From the NCBI GenBank assembly GCA_000585055.1, contig JEMX01000053.1, forward strand, positions 28,275 through 87,297: DNA of 59,023 bases. Reading direction: 5' to 3'. Numbering within the stretch: position 1 is the stretch's first letter; each line of letters opens with the position of its first letter. Positions 48,488-58,916 of the stretch are shown in pieces. The notes beneath the pieces were generated by a model. It saw only the letters and a list, made by a program, of their open reading frames with translations. It was not told the origin of the DNA and made no database searches. The DNA is from Candidatus Accumulibacter appositus (GTDB lineage Bacteria; Pseudomonadota; Gammaproteobacteria; Burkholderiales; Rhodocyclaceae). A program made the translations under genes and the position numbers.

Positions 48488-50016
48488 TGAAAGAAGAAAT
48501 CGACCCACGGTCTTCACTCCCCGAACAAGCTGCGGCTGAGGCTGCTGGCAAGTCGCCGCCAGACGAGCAGCAGTCAGCGGGTTCTTTGACAACACCGGAG
48601 GGCGAGGCCCTCGCCGCGAGCGAGCAGCGGCCGGAGACGGATCAGCGACCGGCGACGGATTCCTTACCGGAGACGGAGCAAGCGGCATCGGAAACCGAGT
48701 CCGTAGCCGACAAGGAGACCTTGCCGGACGCGCAGCCAGCGCTCGATAGTTCGTCACCTGCTGGGACACAAGCTGTTGTCGAGGAGCCTGCGGAGAATCA
48801 GGAAGTGGCCGAGGTGGCGTCTGCTAGTGCGCTGCCACAGAGCGAGCCGTTGGCCGCGAGCGGGGCAGCGGCAAGTCCGCCGGATGCCACAAGTCCGCCG
48901 GAGGCAGCAAGTTCGGCAGCGGCAGTTCCGGCGGTGGCCAACCAGCAGTCGGCTGCCTGGCGTAGCCCTTGGCCGCTGGTGGTGCTGGTGGCTCTGGGCT
49001 TGGCGACTTGGCAGTGGTTCGAAACCCGGCAGAAGCTGTCCGATACGCAGCAGGAACTGGCCCGTCGTCTGGCCGATAGCGATAGCAGCGGCGCGGAAAT
49101 TCGCGCCCTGTCCAAGGGGGCGACGGAGCAGGTGGCTGGGGTCCTCGGTCGCCTCGCAGCGCTTGAGGAGAAGATTGGCGAATCGCAGAGCCAGCAGGCG
49201 ATGCTTGAGCAGTTGTATCAGGATGTGGCTCGCAACCGGGATGAGTTGGCGCTGGCCGAGGTCGAGCAAAGCGTAACTTTAGCCGCGCAGCAACTGCAGT
49301 TGGCAGGCAACGTCCAGGCCGCCGTACTCGCCTTGCAGGCGGCCGACGCCCGTCTAGCGGCCAGCAGCCGGCCACAGTTCGTAAGTCTGCGCAAGGTGCT
49401 GAGCAGCGATCTCGAACTTCTGCGCGCCTTGCCGCAGATCGATATCGCGGCCATGAGCCTGCGCCTGGAAAGCGTTATCAATGCTCTCGATACGATTCCG
49501 CTGGCGGTCGATGGCCGCCCGCAGGCGAATGGTGGTGGCGGGAAAGACGCCCCGGAAACGCCCGGGCAGACCAGCCCTGCACCGGTGTCTGCCGAATGGC
49601 CAGCGCTGACCAGCGCCGAGTTCTGGCAGAAACTGGTCAGCGCTGAGCTGTGGCAGCAATTGGGCCGCGAGGTTTGGGGCGAAGTCAAGTCATTGATCCG
49701 CATCCAGCGTTTTGACCGCGATGAGCCGGCGATGCTGACGCCTGGTCAGGCATTCTTCTTGCGCGAAAACCTCAAGTTGCGTTTGCTCAATGCCCGCCTA
49801 GCTCTTCTGGCCCGTGATCAATGGACCTTCCAGAACGAGCTGAAGCATGCTCAGGCGTGGATGAACCGCTATTTCGATGCCAGCGACTCCTCGCTGCAAA
49901 CGGCGCAAGCCAATCTTGAGCAGCTCATCGCCACCGAGATCAACATCGAGATGCCGACGCTTAACGAAAGCAGGTCTGCGGTCAAGACCTTCAAGCTTGG
50001 TCAGGAGCGCCAGTGA
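48484..50016 (+). CDS. hemX: HemX family inner-membrane protein
   Basis: A 510-residue protein of the HemX family, often labelled uroporphyrinogen-III C-methyltransferase although enzyme activity is doubtful. Residues 1-158 are low-complexity, rich in Glu, Ala, Ser and Pro. A single membrane helix (WPLVVLVALGLATWQWF) is near residue 163, followed by a coiled-coil periplasmic region and the HemX domain. The start at 48484 overlaps the hemD stop. In the conserved gene order it links haem synthesis to HemY. Confidence 0.92.
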   Translation: MMKEEIDPRSSLPEQAAAEAAGKSPPDEQQSAGSLTTPEGEALAASEQRPETDQRPATDSLPETEQAASETESVADKETLPDAQPALDSSSPAGTQAVVEEPAENQEVAEVASASALPQSEPLAASGAAASPPDATSPPEAASSAAAVPAVANQQSAAWRSPWPLVVLVALGLATWQWFETRQKLSDTQQELARRLADSDSSGAEIRALSKGATEQVAGVLGRLAALEEKIGESQSQQAMLEQLYQDVARNRDELALAEVEQSVTLAAQQLQLAGNVQAAVLALQAADARLAASSRPQFVSLRKVLSSDLELLRALPQIDIAAMSLRLESVINALDTIPLAVDGRPQANGGGGKDAPETPGQTSPAPVSAEWPALTSAEFWQKLVSAELWQQLGREVWGEVKSLIRIQRFDRDEPAMLTPGQAFFLRENLKLRLLNARLALLARDQWTFQNELKHAQAWMNRYFDASDSSLQTAQANLEQLIATEINIEMPTLNESRSAVKTFKLGQERQ

Positions 50017-51257
50017 GAGGGCTACTTTGGCTACTGGCACTTGTTGCCATGGCTGTCGGCGTTTCGCTGGCAGCACGATACAACGATGGCTATCTGCTGC
50101 TGATCGTACCGCCGTATCGTATCGAGATCGCACTCAGTTTGGCGATCATCCTCTTTATTGCCGCCTTCATGCTGCTGTCTTTGGTGCTGCGCACCATTGG
50201 TCTGACGCTCTCCCTGCCCAGGCGGTTTGGCGACTATCGCGCACGTCGCCGTAGTGAGAAAGCCACGGCATCTCTTCACGAGGCGATTCGCCTGCTTTTC
50301 GAAGGGCGTTTCACTCAGGCCTTGAAGAAAGCAGGCGAGGCGCACACTGCCGGGCAGGACCCGGGCTTGGCAGCCCTCCTGGCAGCGCGAGCCGCCCACG
50401 GTCTGCGCGAACCCGAGAAGGAGCAGGAGTGGCTCGGCCGCGTTAGCGACCCGCGACTTGACCCTGCGCGGCTGATGCTGGAAGCGGAAATTGCCATTGA
50501 CCATGAGCAGTATGGCGAGGCCGTGAGTGTACTGCACGCTCTGCAGAACATCTCTGGTCGGCATATCGCGGCCCTGCGCCTTGAACTACGTGCGCAGCAA
50601 GGCTGTGGCAACTGGCCGGAGGTACTTAAGCTGGCCCGCGTACTCGAGAAACGAGAGGCTTTGGCGCCCGAGCTGGTGCAGGAAATAAAGACCCTGGCGC
50701 ATCAGGAAACCATCCGCCAGCAGCAGGAGGACGAGGGGCAATTGCTCACCTACCTGCGCGCGATACCGGCCAAGGAACGCAGCCTGCGACTGACGCACAC
50801 CTCTTGCCAAGCCTTGCTCGAACACGGGGTGGACGATGAGGCTCAACGGATGATTGAGAAACAACTCGACGCGCAGTGGGATTCTGACCTGGTACAACTC
50901 TATGGCCAGGTGCGGAGCAGTGACCTGACGTCATGTATTGCGCGTGCCGAAAAATGGCTGCCGCGTCATCCCGACGACGCGCAGCTGCTGCTCGCTTTGG
51001 GTCGCCTGTGCCTGCAGCAGCGTTTGTGGGGCAAAGCGCAAATCTACCTCGAGGCGTCGCTGTCGCTGCTTGATCAGCGCGCCGTCAGGCTGGAACTGGC
51101 GCGCCTCTTCGAACAGACTGAACGCTGGGATGAGGCCATGCCGCACTATCGGGCCGCGGCGGAGCAGATTGCCTTGCGTGTTGCGACGCCGCCGGCGCTA
51201 CTTCGACTCGGTGTGAACTCGCTGCCTCAGCCGTCAGTGCCGCGATTACCCGGCTAG
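50013..51257 (+). CDS. hemY: HemY TPR protein
   Basis: A 414-residue inner-membrane protein with two N-terminal helices (LLWLLALVAMAVGVSLA and IALSLAIILFIAAFML) and a C-terminal TPR-like helical repeat region. Proteobacterial HemY is not the protoporphyrinogen oxidase of the same name in Bacillus; its role in late haem synthesis is poorly defined. GTG start, overlapping hemX by 4 bp. Last gene of the operon. Confidence 0.94.
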   Translation: MRGLLWLLALVAMAVGVSLAARYNDGYLLLIVPPYRIEIALSLAIILFIAAFMLLSLVLRTIGLTLSLPRRFGDYRARRRSEKATASLHEAIRLLFEGRFTQALKKAGEAHTAGQDPGLAALLAARAAHGLREPEKEQEWLGRVSDPRLDPARLMLEAEIAIDHEQYGEAVSVLHALQNISGRHIAALRLELRAQQGCGNWPEVLKLARVLEKREALAPELVQEIKTLAHQETIRQQQEDEGQLLTYLRAIPAKERSLRLTHTSCQALLEHGVDDEAQRMIEKQLDAQWDSDLVQLYGQVRSSDLTSCIARAEKWLPRHPDDAQLLLALGRLCLQQRLWGKAQIYLEASLSLLDQRAVRLELARLFEQTERWDEAMPHYRAAAEQIALRVATPPALLRLGVNSLPQPSVPRLPG

Positions 51258-51272
51258 CTTAGGCCGACGTCT

Positions 51273-51291
51273 CCCCTAGCTAGGCTAGGGG
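51273..51291. terminator. Inverted repeat between convergent hemY and hemF
   Basis: CCCCTAG-CTAGG-CTAGGGG, a 7-bp stem in the 61-bp gap between the two convergent genes. There is no T-run on either strand, so termination is only plausible. The sequence is unusually rich in CTAG. Confidence 0.4.
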
Positions 51292-51318
51292 CCAGGCTCT
51301 TCCTGTGCCGCTAGCCTA

Positions 51319-52236
51319 CTAAGCCCAATCGCGTGGTTTCAGGACTTCATAGAGTGCCGCTTCCGGGCTGCCGGCGGCCGGCTGCCAGTCGTAGCGCCAC
51401 TTGACGATCGGTGGTAGCGACATCAGGATCGATTCCGTTCGTCCGCCCGACTGCAATCCGAATAGCGTGCCGCGGTCCCAGACCAGGTTGAACTCGACGT
51501 AGCGCCCGCGCCGATAGGCCTGGAAGTCGCGCTCGCGTTCCCCATAGGGCAGGTCCCGACGCTTGTCGATGATCGGCAGGTAGGCCTCGGTAAACGCTTC
51601 CCCGACTGCCTGGGTCAGGGCGAAGCAGCGTTCAAAGCCACCCTCGCTGAGATCGTCGAAGAAGACGCCGCCGACCCCGCGTGGCTCATTACGGTGCTTG
51701 AGGAAGAAATACTCGTCGCAGTACTTCTTGTAACGAGGGTAGACGTCGTCACCGAAAACCTGCAAGGCCTGCTTGCAGGTGGCGTGGAAGTGCCGAATGT
51801 CTTCGTTGAATGGGTAGTAGGGGGTGAGATCCATGCCGCCGCCGAACCACCATACCGGTGCTGCATCGCTCCTGGTGGCGACCAGCGCGCGCACGTTCAT
51901 GTGCGCTGTCGGGCAGTAGGGGTTTTCCGGGTGTAAGACCAAGGACACGCCCATCGCTTGGAAAGCACGACCGGCCAGTTCGGGCCGCTTTGCGGTCGCT
52001 GAAGCGGGCAGCGCCGGACCGCTGACCTGCGAGAAGGCAACCCCACCGCGCTCGAAGACACGGCCACCCTCGATGATGCAGGTGCGGCCATTGCCGGCGA
52101 GCGGTTCCCCGGCTGCCTTTTGCCAGCAATCGGCGCGCAATGGTTGGCCATCAGCGCCCTCGATCGCTTCGACTGCCGCGACGATGCGCGTCTGCAGGCC
52201 GGTGAAGTAACTCCTCAGGAGGGCCGTGTCGATCAT
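51319..52236 (-). CDS. hemF: Coproporphyrinogen-III oxidase, aerobic
   Basis: A 305-residue oxygen-dependent enzyme converting coproporphyrinogen III to protoporphyrinogen IX. Signatures: [24 protein letters not shown] and [17 protein letters not shown]. Length equals E. coli HemF (299) closely. The ATG at 52236 follows GGAGG; the longer frame overlaps purD and is rejected. It lies 46 bp after purD on the same strand. Confidence 0.97.
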   Translation of the reverse strand: MIDTALLRSYFTGLQTRIVAAVEAIEGADGQPLRADCWQKAAGEPLAGNGRTCIIEGGRVFERGGVAFSQVSGPALPASATAKRPELAGRAFQAMGVSLVLHPENPYCPTAHMNVRALVATRSDAAPVWWFGGGMDLTPYYPFNEDIRHFHATCKQALQVFGDDVYPRYKKYCDEYFFLKHRNEPRGVGGVFFDDLSEGGFERCFALTQAVGEAFTEAYLPIIDKRRDLPYGERERDFQAYRRGRYVEFNLVWDRGTLFGLQSGGRTESILMSLPPIVKWRYDWQPAAGSPEAALYEVLKPRDWA

Positions 52237-52282
52237 CGCCGGTGTTCGCCGGTGGCTCGCCAGCACCACCCCGGTTTCTTGC

Positions 52283-53572
52283 TCATCGCGGCATGGCACG
52301 GTGGCCGATGTCGTGGCGATACTGCATACCGTCGAAGTGAATTCCGATAATCAGGTTGTAGGCGCGCTTTTGTGTTTGTTTGACATTGTCACCCAGCGCG
52401 GTCACACAGAGTACGCGGCCACCAGCGGTGACGGTCTGGCCATCGCGTTCGCTCGTCGCGCCATGGAAAACATGGCTGTCGTGGCTGTCTTCGCTGGCTT
52501 TCGGCAGGCCGCTGATGACGTCCCCCGTCCGCGGCGTAGCCGGGTAGTTGGCAGCGGCAAGCACGACGCCCAAGGCGACGCGACGATCCCAGCTGGCTTC
52601 GACCTGATCGAGTTTGCCAGCGACCGCGTGGTCGAGCAGGGTGAACAGGTCGGACTTCAGACGCATCAGGATAGGTTGAGCTTCCGGGTCTCCCAAGCGA
52701 CAATTGAACTCCACCGTCTTCACCGATCCGTCCTTCCCGATCATCAGTCCGGCGTAGAGGAAGCCCGTGTAGGGCATGCCCTCGGCAGCCATTCCCCGGA
52801 CCGTCGGCAGGATGATCTCGCGCATGGCCTTGGCGTGGACTTCCGGCGTCACTACCAGTGCCGGGGAGTAAGCGCCCATGCCGCCGGTGTTGGGGCCGCT
52901 ATCGCCGTCGCCGATCCGCTTGTGGTCCTGGCTCGATGCCAGTGGCAGCACCTCCTTGCCATCGACCATGACGATAAAGCTTGCTTCTTCGCCTTCCAGG
53001 AACTCTTCGATGACCACTTGCGCCTGCCTGCTGCCTTGCGGTGCGTGCTGGCCTTCTGCAGGTAGCATGCGGTCAAGCGCGGCGTGTGCCTCGTCGACTG
53101 TCATCGCCACCACCACTCCCTTGCCAGCGGCCAGGCCATCGGCCTTGATGACAATTGGTGCGCCCTGCTGGTCTACGTAGGCGTGCGCTGAAGCACGCTC
53201 GCTGAAGCTTGCGAAGCGCGCCGTCGGAATGCCGTGTCTGCTCATGAAGCGCTTGGCAAAGTCCTTCGAGCTCTCGAGTTGCGCCGCTTCCTTGCTGGGG
53301 CCGAAGATTTTCAGGCCACGAGCGCGAAACAGATTGACGATACCGGCAGCCAAGGGCGCTTCGGGGCCGACAATGGTCAGCGACACCTTTTCCTCTTCGG
53401 CGAAATCGGCGAGCGCGTCAAGATCGGTGATGGCGACGTTTTCGAGCCCCCGCTCGGCGGCCGTGCCGGCATTGCCCGGCGCAACGAAGACTTTCTGCAG
53501 GCCAGGTGTCTTTGCCAGACACCAGGCAAGCGCGTGTTCTCGACCGCCCGAACCGATGACCAGTAACTTCAT
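52283..53572 (-). CDS. purD: Phosphoribosylamine-glycine ligase
   Basis: A 429-residue ATP-grasp enzyme making glycinamide ribonucleotide, step 2 of purine synthesis. It starts [17 protein letters not shown]. The ATP-grasp core includes [30 protein letters not shown] and [14 protein letters not shown]. Length matches E. coli PurD (429). Between purH and hemF on the minus strand, probably in the dusB-fis-purH-purD run. Confidence 0.98.
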   Translation of the reverse strand: MKLLVIGSGGREHALAWCLAKTPGLQKVFVAPGNAGTAAERGLENVAITDLDALADFAEEEKVSLTIVGPEAPLAAGIVNLFRARGLKIFGPSKEAAQLESSKDFAKRFMSRHGIPTARFASFSERASAHAYVDQQGAPIVIKADGLAAGKGVVVAMTVDEAHAALDRMLPAEGQHAPQGSRQAQVVIEEFLEGEEASFIVMVDGKEVLPLASSQDHKRIGDGDSGPNTGGMGAYSPALVVTPEVHAKAMREIILPTVRGMAAEGMPYTGFLYAGLMIGKDGSVKTVEFNCRLGDPEAQPILMRLKSDLFTLLDHAVAGKLDQVEASWDRRVALGVVLAAANYPATPRTGDVISGLPKASEDSHDSHVFHGATSERDGQTVTAGGRVLCVTALGDNVKQTQKRAYNLIIGIHFDGMQYRHDIGHRAMPR

Positions 53573-53721
53573 AAAAATGCTCTCCCCAAGTGCGGTCGCA
53601 GCTGCGTGCTGCTGGCCCGCAGCAGGACGATTGCCGTGCAACTCCGCCGTAATCCGTTATCCAACTCAGCCCAAAAGCTTGCCATCCTTGTTTGCCCGCC
53701 TGGCTCTCCCCGCAAGCTCGC

Positions 53722-55287
53722 CTAATGCCGGAAGTGGCGGGCGCCGGTGAACACCATCGCCAGTCCATGCTCGTCGGCGGCAGCAATCACTTCTTCATCG
53801 CGCATCGAGCCGCCGGGCTGAATGACTGCCTTGGCGCCGGCGGCAGCGAGAACGTCGATACCGTCACGGAACGGGAAGAAGGCGTCCGAAGAAACCACCG
53901 CGCCGGCCAGGTCGAGGCAGGCGTTTCGCGCCTTGCTTACGGCAATTCGGGTCGAATCGACGCGGCTCATCTGTCCGGCGCCAACGCCCAGGGTCATGCC
54001 GCGGCCACAGAAGACGATGGCATTGGATTTGACGAACTTGGCGACGCGATAGGCAAAAAGCAGGTCTTCAATTTGTGACGTGCTCGGTGCCAGAGCACTG
54101 ACCACCCTGAGGTCGGAGGCCTGGACGTTGAATTGGTCGGGCGTCTGTACAAGCAGGCCGCCGCCGATGCGCTTCATTTCGAAGCCGTGGTAGACCTTGG
54201 CCAGCGGCAGCTCCAGGACGCGCAGGTTTTGCTTGCCGGAAAGCAATTCTCGAGCCGCAGCGGTGAACGCGGGAGCGAGCAGGACCTCGACGAAATGCTT
54301 GCGCGAGTTCATGGCCAGGACGACATCGCTGTCGACCGTGCCATTGAAGGCGATGATGCCGCCAAAGGCCGAGGTCGAGTCGGTCTGAAAGGCCTTTTCA
54401 TAGGCCGACAGCAGATCAGCGCTGATTGCGACACCGCACGGATTGGCGTGCTTAATGATCACGCAGGCGGGCGTGTCAAAGGTCTTGACGCATTCCCAGG
54501 CGGCATCGGCGTCGGCGATGTTGTTGTACGAGAGCTCCTTGCCCTGTAGCTGCCGGTAATTGGCGATCGAGCCAGCGACTGGTTCCGGATCACGGTAGAA
54601 AGCGGCTCGCTGATGCGGATTTTCGCCGTAGCGCAGCGTTTCGCCGCGATCGAAGGCGAGTTGCAGCTGCCCCGGAAAGGCTTGCGGCTGCTCCTTGTCG
54701 TCGAGCGAGCTCAGCCAGTTGGCGATCGCCGCGTCGTAGCGCGCAGTGTGCACGAAAGCCTTTTTGGCCAGGGAGAAACGGGTGGCCGCACTCAGTGCGC
54801 CATCGTTAGCCGCCATTTCCGAGAGCAGCGCCGGGTAGTCTTCCGGGTCGGTGACGACGGCCACGCCGGTGTAATTCTTGGCCGCTGAACGGACCATCGC
54901 CGGACCGCCGATGTCGATGTTCTCAATCGCCTCGGCCAGCGTCACCTCAGGTTTGGCCACTGTTTCGCGGAAGGGGTAGAGGTTCACGCAAACCAGATCG
55001 ATGGTCGGAATGCCGTGCTGTTCAATGGTTGTCAGGTGTTCCGGCAGGTCGCGGCGGGCGAGGATGCCGCCGTGGACCTTCGGATGCAGCGTTTTCACGC
55101 GGCCGTCGAGCATTTCCGGAAAGCCCGTGTAATCGCCGACCTCGGTGACCTCCAGGCCGGCATCACGCAGCATTTTGGCCGTGCCGCCGGTCGACAGCAG
55201 TCTGACACCGTGGGCGACCAGGCCCTGGGCAAATTCGAGAGCACGGTTCTTGTTGGAGAGGCTGATCAGGGCTTGACGTATTTTCAT
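53722..55287 (-). CDS. purH: Bifunctional AICAR formyltransferase/IMP cyclohydrolase
   Basis: A 521-residue enzyme for the last two steps of IMP synthesis. The N-terminal cyclohydrolase (to about 195) has [13 protein letters not shown] and [16 protein letters not shown]. The C-terminal formyltransferase has [11 protein letters not shown] with the catalytic Lys-His, and [15 protein letters not shown]. Length matches E. coli PurH (529). It follows fis by 48 bp. Confidence 0.98.
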   Translation of the reverse strand: MKIRQALISLSNKNRALEFAQGLVAHGVRLLSTGGTAKMLRDAGLEVTEVGDYTGFPEMLDGRVKTLHPKVHGGILARRDLPEHLTTIEQHGIPTIDLVCVNLYPFRETVAKPEVTLAEAIENIDIGGPAMVRSAAKNYTGVAVVTDPEDYPALLSEMAANDGALSAATRFSLAKKAFVHTARYDAAIANWLSSLDDKEQPQAFPGQLQLAFDRGETLRYGENPHQRAAFYRDPEPVAGSIANYRQLQGKELSYNNIADADAAWECVKTFDTPACVIIKHANPCGVAISADLLSAYEKAFQTDSTSAFGGIIAFNGTVDSDVVLAMNSRKHFVEVLLAPAFTAAARELLSGKQNLRVLELPLAKVYHGFEMKRIGGGLLVQTPDQFNVQASDLRVVSALAPSTSQIEDLLFAYRVAKFVKSNAIVFCGRGMTLGVGAGQMSRVDSTRIAVSKARNACLDLAGAVVSSDAFFPFRDGIDVLAAAGAKAVIQPGGSMRDEEVIAAADEHGLAMVFTGARHFRH

Positions 55288-55335
55288 GGTGGGTAGCGTG
55301 GCCGCAGGGAAAAAAGATTGGAGAAAGAAGCCCGG

Positions 55336-55587
55336 TCAGGCGATGAGCCGGTGATTGACCAGCTTCTTGCGCAGCGTATTGCGGTTGATTCCGAGTATCT
55401 CGGCAGCGAATGTCTGGTTGCCGCCGGCCTGCTTGAGAACGACTTCGAGCATCGGGCGTTCGACGCTCTTGATCACCATCTCGTAAACGGGTGCCGGCTT
55501 TTCGCCGTCGAGGTGCTGGAAATAGCTTTCCAGCGCCTTGCGGACGAAGCTGGCAATATCTTCATCCTCGTCGTGATGTCGCTTCAT
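55336..55587 (-). CDS. fis: Fis-family DNA-binding protein
   Basis: An 83-residue nucleoid protein. The C-terminal helix-turn-helix reads GGNQTFAAEILGINRNTLRKKL, close to Fis. The N-terminal part is shorter than in E. coli Fis (98) and the beta-hairpin arms that contact Hin/Gin are not obvious. The start overlaps the dusB stop (ATGA). The dusB-fis pair is ancient and conserved in beta- and gammaproteobacteria. Confidence 0.96.
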   Translation of the reverse strand: MKRHHDEDEDIASFVRKALESYFQHLDGEKPAPVYEMVIKSVERPMLEVVLKQAGGNQTFAAEILGINRNTLRKKLVNHRLIA

Positions 55588-56615
55588 GCGGCGAGATCCT
55601 CACAATTGGCGTTGGCCGGATTGACGTAGGGCAGGTGCTCATGATGCTCGGCGAGCGCCAGGAAAAAGTCGTTGACCGCCTGCCGCTGCAGGGCGATCGT
55701 CGGCAATTGGTTCATCATATGGCGGAATGCGGCCGAACCGACCAGTCCCTTCGTGTACCAGGAGATATGCTTGCGCGCGATGCGCACGCCGGTTTCTGTC
55801 CCATAGAAGAGATAGAGATCTTCCAGGTGGCCAAGCAAAATGCGATGAATCTCGGTGACCCGCGGCGGCAGCAGATGTGTGCCGGTGTTCAGGAAATGCT
55901 CAATCTCCCGGAACAGCCAGGGGCGACCCTGGGCCGCGCGGCCGATCATCAGCGCGTCGGCACCGGTGCTGTCGAGAACGAACTTCGCCGTCTCAGGTGA
56001 GACGATGTCGCCGTTGGCGATCAGCGGAATGCGAGCCTCTGCCTTGACCGCGCGGATGGTATCGTACTCGGCGTGCCCGCTGTAGCCGCAGGCGCGTGTC
56101 CGCCCATGCATTGCCAGTGCCCGGATCCCCGACTGCTCGGCAATCTTCAGAATGCTCAGGGCGTTGCGATTGCTGGTGTCCCAGCCGGTGCGGATCTTCA
56201 GCGTCACCGGGGTTTCCGGGATCGCGTCGACCACCGCGGACAGGATTCTTCCGACCAGCGGTTCGTCGCGGAGCAGGGCTGAGCCGGCCATGACGTTGCA
56301 GATCTTCTTGGCCGGGCAGCCCATATTGATGTCTACGATCTGCGCTCCACGGTCGACGTTGTAGCGTGCTGCAGCGGCCATCATTGCGGGATCGGCGCCG
56401 GCGATCTGCACCGAGATGGGCGCCACTTCGCCTTCGTGATTGGCGCGGCGGCGGGTCTTCGCGCTGCCGTAGAGCAGGGAATTCGAGGTCACCATTTCGG
56501 AGACCGCGAGGCCGGCACCCAGGTTCTTGCAAAGCTGCCTGAAAGGGCGATCGGTCACACCTGCCATCGGCGCGACAAACAGGTTGTTGCGAAGCGTAAA
56601 TCCGAGGAATTCCAT
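55584..56615 (-). CDS. dusB: tRNA-dihydrouridine synthase B
   Basis: A 343-residue flavoenzyme that reduces uridine in the tRNA D-loop. It begins with FTLRNNLFVAPMAGVTDRPFR. The catalytic Cys is in DINMGCPAKKIC near residue 104; FMN-contacting KIRTGWD and HGRTR segments follow, and MIGRAAQGRPWLF is typical. Length is close to E. coli DusB (321). A TAGAAT hexamer on the minus strand at 56656-56651 may be its -10. It leads the fis-purH-purD run. Confidence 0.97.
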   Translation of the reverse strand: MEFLGFTLRNNLFVAPMAGVTDRPFRQLCKNLGAGLAVSEMVTSNSLLYGSAKTRRRANHEGEVAPISVQIAGADPAMMAAAARYNVDRGAQIVDINMGCPAKKICNVMAGSALLRDEPLVGRILSAVVDAIPETPVTLKIRTGWDTSNRNALSILKIAEQSGIRALAMHGRTRACGYSGHAEYDTIRAVKAEARIPLIANGDIVSPETAKFVLDSTGADALMIGRAAQGRPWLFREIEHFLNTGTHLLPPRVTEIHRILLGHLEDLYLFYGTETGVRIARKHISWYTKGLVGSAAFRHMMNQLPTIALQRQAVNDFFLALAEHHEHLPYVNPANANCEDLAA

Positions 56616-56841
56616 GGCGGTGAGGTGCCGGGGCGCAAGGCAAGACCGGGATTCTACCGCGTTTGGTGCCCGAAAAACAGACGATCTTGCCTGCCGACGG
56701 CATTGGTCGGCAGCGGCCTTGGCTTCGTGGTAGCGGCAACTCTGCCGTCAGAGCGGGCCGCAAGGCGAGCCCCCGCGGGGTGCCTTACGCGGCGTTGGCG
56801 GCGTCGGCTTACACTGCCGGCGCCGTCAGCCCAAGTGGCAG

Positions 56842-57123
56842 TCAGGCATTGTCTTGGGCCTTGCTGGCAGTGTCCGGCATGACGATGTTCACCTCGAGCA
56901 CCTCCATGTTTCCCTGTTTCTCGATCGACACCTTGATGTCTTCCGGGTTGATCGAAATATACTTCGAGATCACGGTCATCAACTCCTGTTGCAGGGCGGG
57001 CAGGAAGTCCGGCGTATTGTTGCTGTCATTGCGTTCGTGGGCAATGATCAGTTGCAGGCGTTCCTTGGCAATGGACGCCGTCCTGGGCTTGCTGCCGCCG
57101 AAGATCAGGGAGAACAGGGACAT
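56842..57123 (-). CDS. minE: Cell division topological specificity factor MinE
   Basis: A 93-residue protein that stimulates MinD ATPase and drives pole-to-pole Min oscillation. Its N-terminal amphipathic segment [20 protein letters not shown] and the MinD-contact region [11 protein letters not shown] are clear. Length is close to E. coli MinE (88). It starts 2 bp after minD. The 226-bp gap to dusB has a GC-rich imperfect hairpin around 56758-56785 but no good terminator. Confidence 0.97.
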   Translation of the reverse strand: MSLFSLIFGGSKPRTASIAKERLQLIIAHERNDSNNTPDFLPALQQELMTVISKYISINPEDIKVSIEKQGNMEVLEVNIVMPDTASKAQDNA

Positions 57124-57125
57124 CC

Positions 57126-57947
57126 TTATTTACCCCCGAAGAATCGCTTGAACAGGCCGGGCTTCTCGTAGTCGACGTAACGTAGCGGAATGGTTTCGCC
57201 AAGGAAGCGGCCAACCACATCAAGGTAGGCGCCGGCAACGTCGCTGCCAGCGAGATGGATCGCCGGAGAGCCCGCGTTGGACGACTGGAGTACGGCTTCG
57301 GACTCTGGAATGACGCCGATGATTGGCACGCGCAGGATCTCCTGTACGTCCTTGTAGGAGAGCATTTCCCCGTCATCGACGCGCTTTGGCGAGTAGCGGG
57401 TGATCAACAGATGCTCCTTGACCGGTTCGCCGCCACTTAGGGCACGGCGTGACTTGGCCTGGATGATGCCGAGAATGCGATCCGAGTCGCGTACCGAGGA
57501 AACTTCGGGGTTGCTGACCACCAGTGCCTCGTCGGCAAAGGTCAGGGCCAGAACTGCACCGCGCTCGATACCTGCCGGTGAATCGCAGATGACGTAATCG
57601 AAGGCCATGTGTTCGAGTTCCTTGAGAACCTTCTCGACACCTTCTTCGCTGAGCGCGTCCTTGTCGCGAGTCTGCGACGCCGGTAACACGAAAAGATTGC
57701 CGTTCTCGCAATGCTTGTCTTTGATCAGCGCCTGCGTGAGCGTCGCCTCGCCGTTGAGGACGTTGACCAGGTCATAGACCACGCGGCGCTCGCAGCCCAT
57801 GATCAGGTCCAGGTTACGCAGGCCAACGTCAAAATCGATGACGGCAGTTTTGTAGCCACGCAGCGCGAGGCCTGATGCGAAGCTGGCGCTGGTGGTGGTC
57901 TTGCCGACCCCACCCTTGCCGGACGTTACGACGACAATACGTGTCAC
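57126..57947 (-). CDS. minD: Septum site-determining ATPase MinD
   Basis: A 273-residue membrane-binding ATPase that recruits MinC. The deviant Walker A is [15 protein letters not shown]. The C-terminal membrane-targeting helix [12 protein letters not shown] is intact. Starting at the GTG at 57947, after GGGGA, gives the family-standard N-terminus [12 protein letters not shown]; the upstream frame adds nine unrelated residues. Operon order minC-minD-minE is standard. Confidence 0.98.
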   Translation of the reverse strand: MTRIVVVTSGKGGVGKTTTSASFASGLALRGYKTAVIDFDVGLRNLDLIMGCERRVVYDLVNVLNGEATLTQALIKDKHCENGNLFVLPASQTRDKDALSEEGVEKVLKELEHMAFDYVICDSPAGIERGAVLALTFADEALVVSNPEVSSVRDSDRILGIIQAKSRRALSGGEPVKEHLLITRYSPKRVDDGEMLSYKDVQEILRVPIIGVIPESEAVLQSSNAGSPAIHLAGSDVAGAYLDVVGRFLGETIPLRYVDYEKPGLFKRFFGGK

Positions 57948-58049
57948 GGATGTTTCCCCGCAGGTTAAAGGCAAGATTCTACCCGCAGAACGGGAATTCT
58001 GCTGACTGCTGCGGCCGGTGAAGTGCCATTGCCGCTGCCCGGAGCGGTG

Positions 58050-58916
58050 CTAATCGGTCTGCAGCGGCTCGACGACCAGTTTTCCGGAGCCTTCGCCGGT
58101 TTTCTCAACGAGCCTGACCTGTACCGCTTTGCCCGCCAGATCGGTCGGGACACCACTGTCGAAAGTCCGATACAGGCCGGCAATCGAGACCAGCTGGGCA
58201 TCGAAACGAGTGCTGAAGATGCGTGCATCGGTATCGCCGCTGGCGCCTGCCAGCGCGCGACCGTGCAAGGGGGCGTAGATGTGGACGTGGCCATCGGCGA
58301 TCACTTCGGCCCCGGAGTTGACGGCCGCGAGAACAATCAGGTCGCCGCCACGGGCATAGATCTGTTGCCCCGAACGCAAGGGCCGGGTGAGGAACAGCGT
58401 TGCCGCCTTTGTGCTCGCCTTTGCGCTTGTTGTACCTGTGCTGGCGGTGGGCTCGGGTTTCGGCTCCGACTTGGCTGCGGGCGGCGCTGGCGGTGGTACT
58501 GCCGCCACCACCGGCGCAGCCTCTAGCGCGGGCGCGGCGGCTGGCGGCGGCGCGGAACGCTCCTCATCAGCAGGCGGCAGCGCGCGTGCGGAACGGTCGA
58601 ACGCCGCGTAGTTTGGCAGGCCAGCAGCGCGGGCACTCTGGCGAAGCTCCTCGCTGCCGCCACGCACACCGATCACATTCAGGCCATGGGTTCTGAATAG
58701 TTCTTTCAGGAACTGCCACTTTGCCGATGACACCGGGCCGGCCTGTGACAGGTCCAGAACCGCAGCATCGCCATCGAAGAATGGGTCGTCGCCGAATAGC
58801 GCGCTGGCTGCCTCGCCCAGCTCGCTGAGTTGCAGGGATCGCAGGCTGACTGTGACGATCGGCAGGGTGGTTCCCTTGAACTCGATCAGCGGTGGGGTCT
58901 TGTGGGTTGGCGGCAT
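58050..58916 (-). CDS. minC: Septum site-determining protein MinC
   Basis: A 288-residue FtsZ inhibitor. The N-terminal domain (1-110) blocks FtsZ assembly; the C-terminal domain (about 180-285) contains RSGQQIYARGGDLIVLAAVNSG and HVHIYAPLHGRALAGASG and binds MinD. Between them is a Pro/Ala-rich linker of about 60 residues, which makes the protein much longer than E. coli MinC (231). It leads the min operon. Upstream bases 58917-59023 hold an IS-like motif and palindrome, but no clear promoter. Confidence 0.97.
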   Translation of the reverse strand: MPPTHKTPPLIEFKGTTLPIVTVSLRSLQLSELGEAASALFGDDPFFDGDAAVLDLSQAGPVSSAKWQFLKELFRTHGLNVIGVRGGSEELRQSARAAGLPNYAAFDRSARALPPADEERSAPPPAAAPALEAAPVVAAVPPPAPPAAKSEPKPEPTASTGTTSAKASTKAATLFLTRPLRSGQQIYARGGDLIVLAAVNSGAEVIADGHVHIYAPLHGRALAGASGDTDARIFSTRFDAQLVSIAGLYRTFDSGVPTDLAGKAVQVRLVEKTGEGSGKLVVEPLQTD

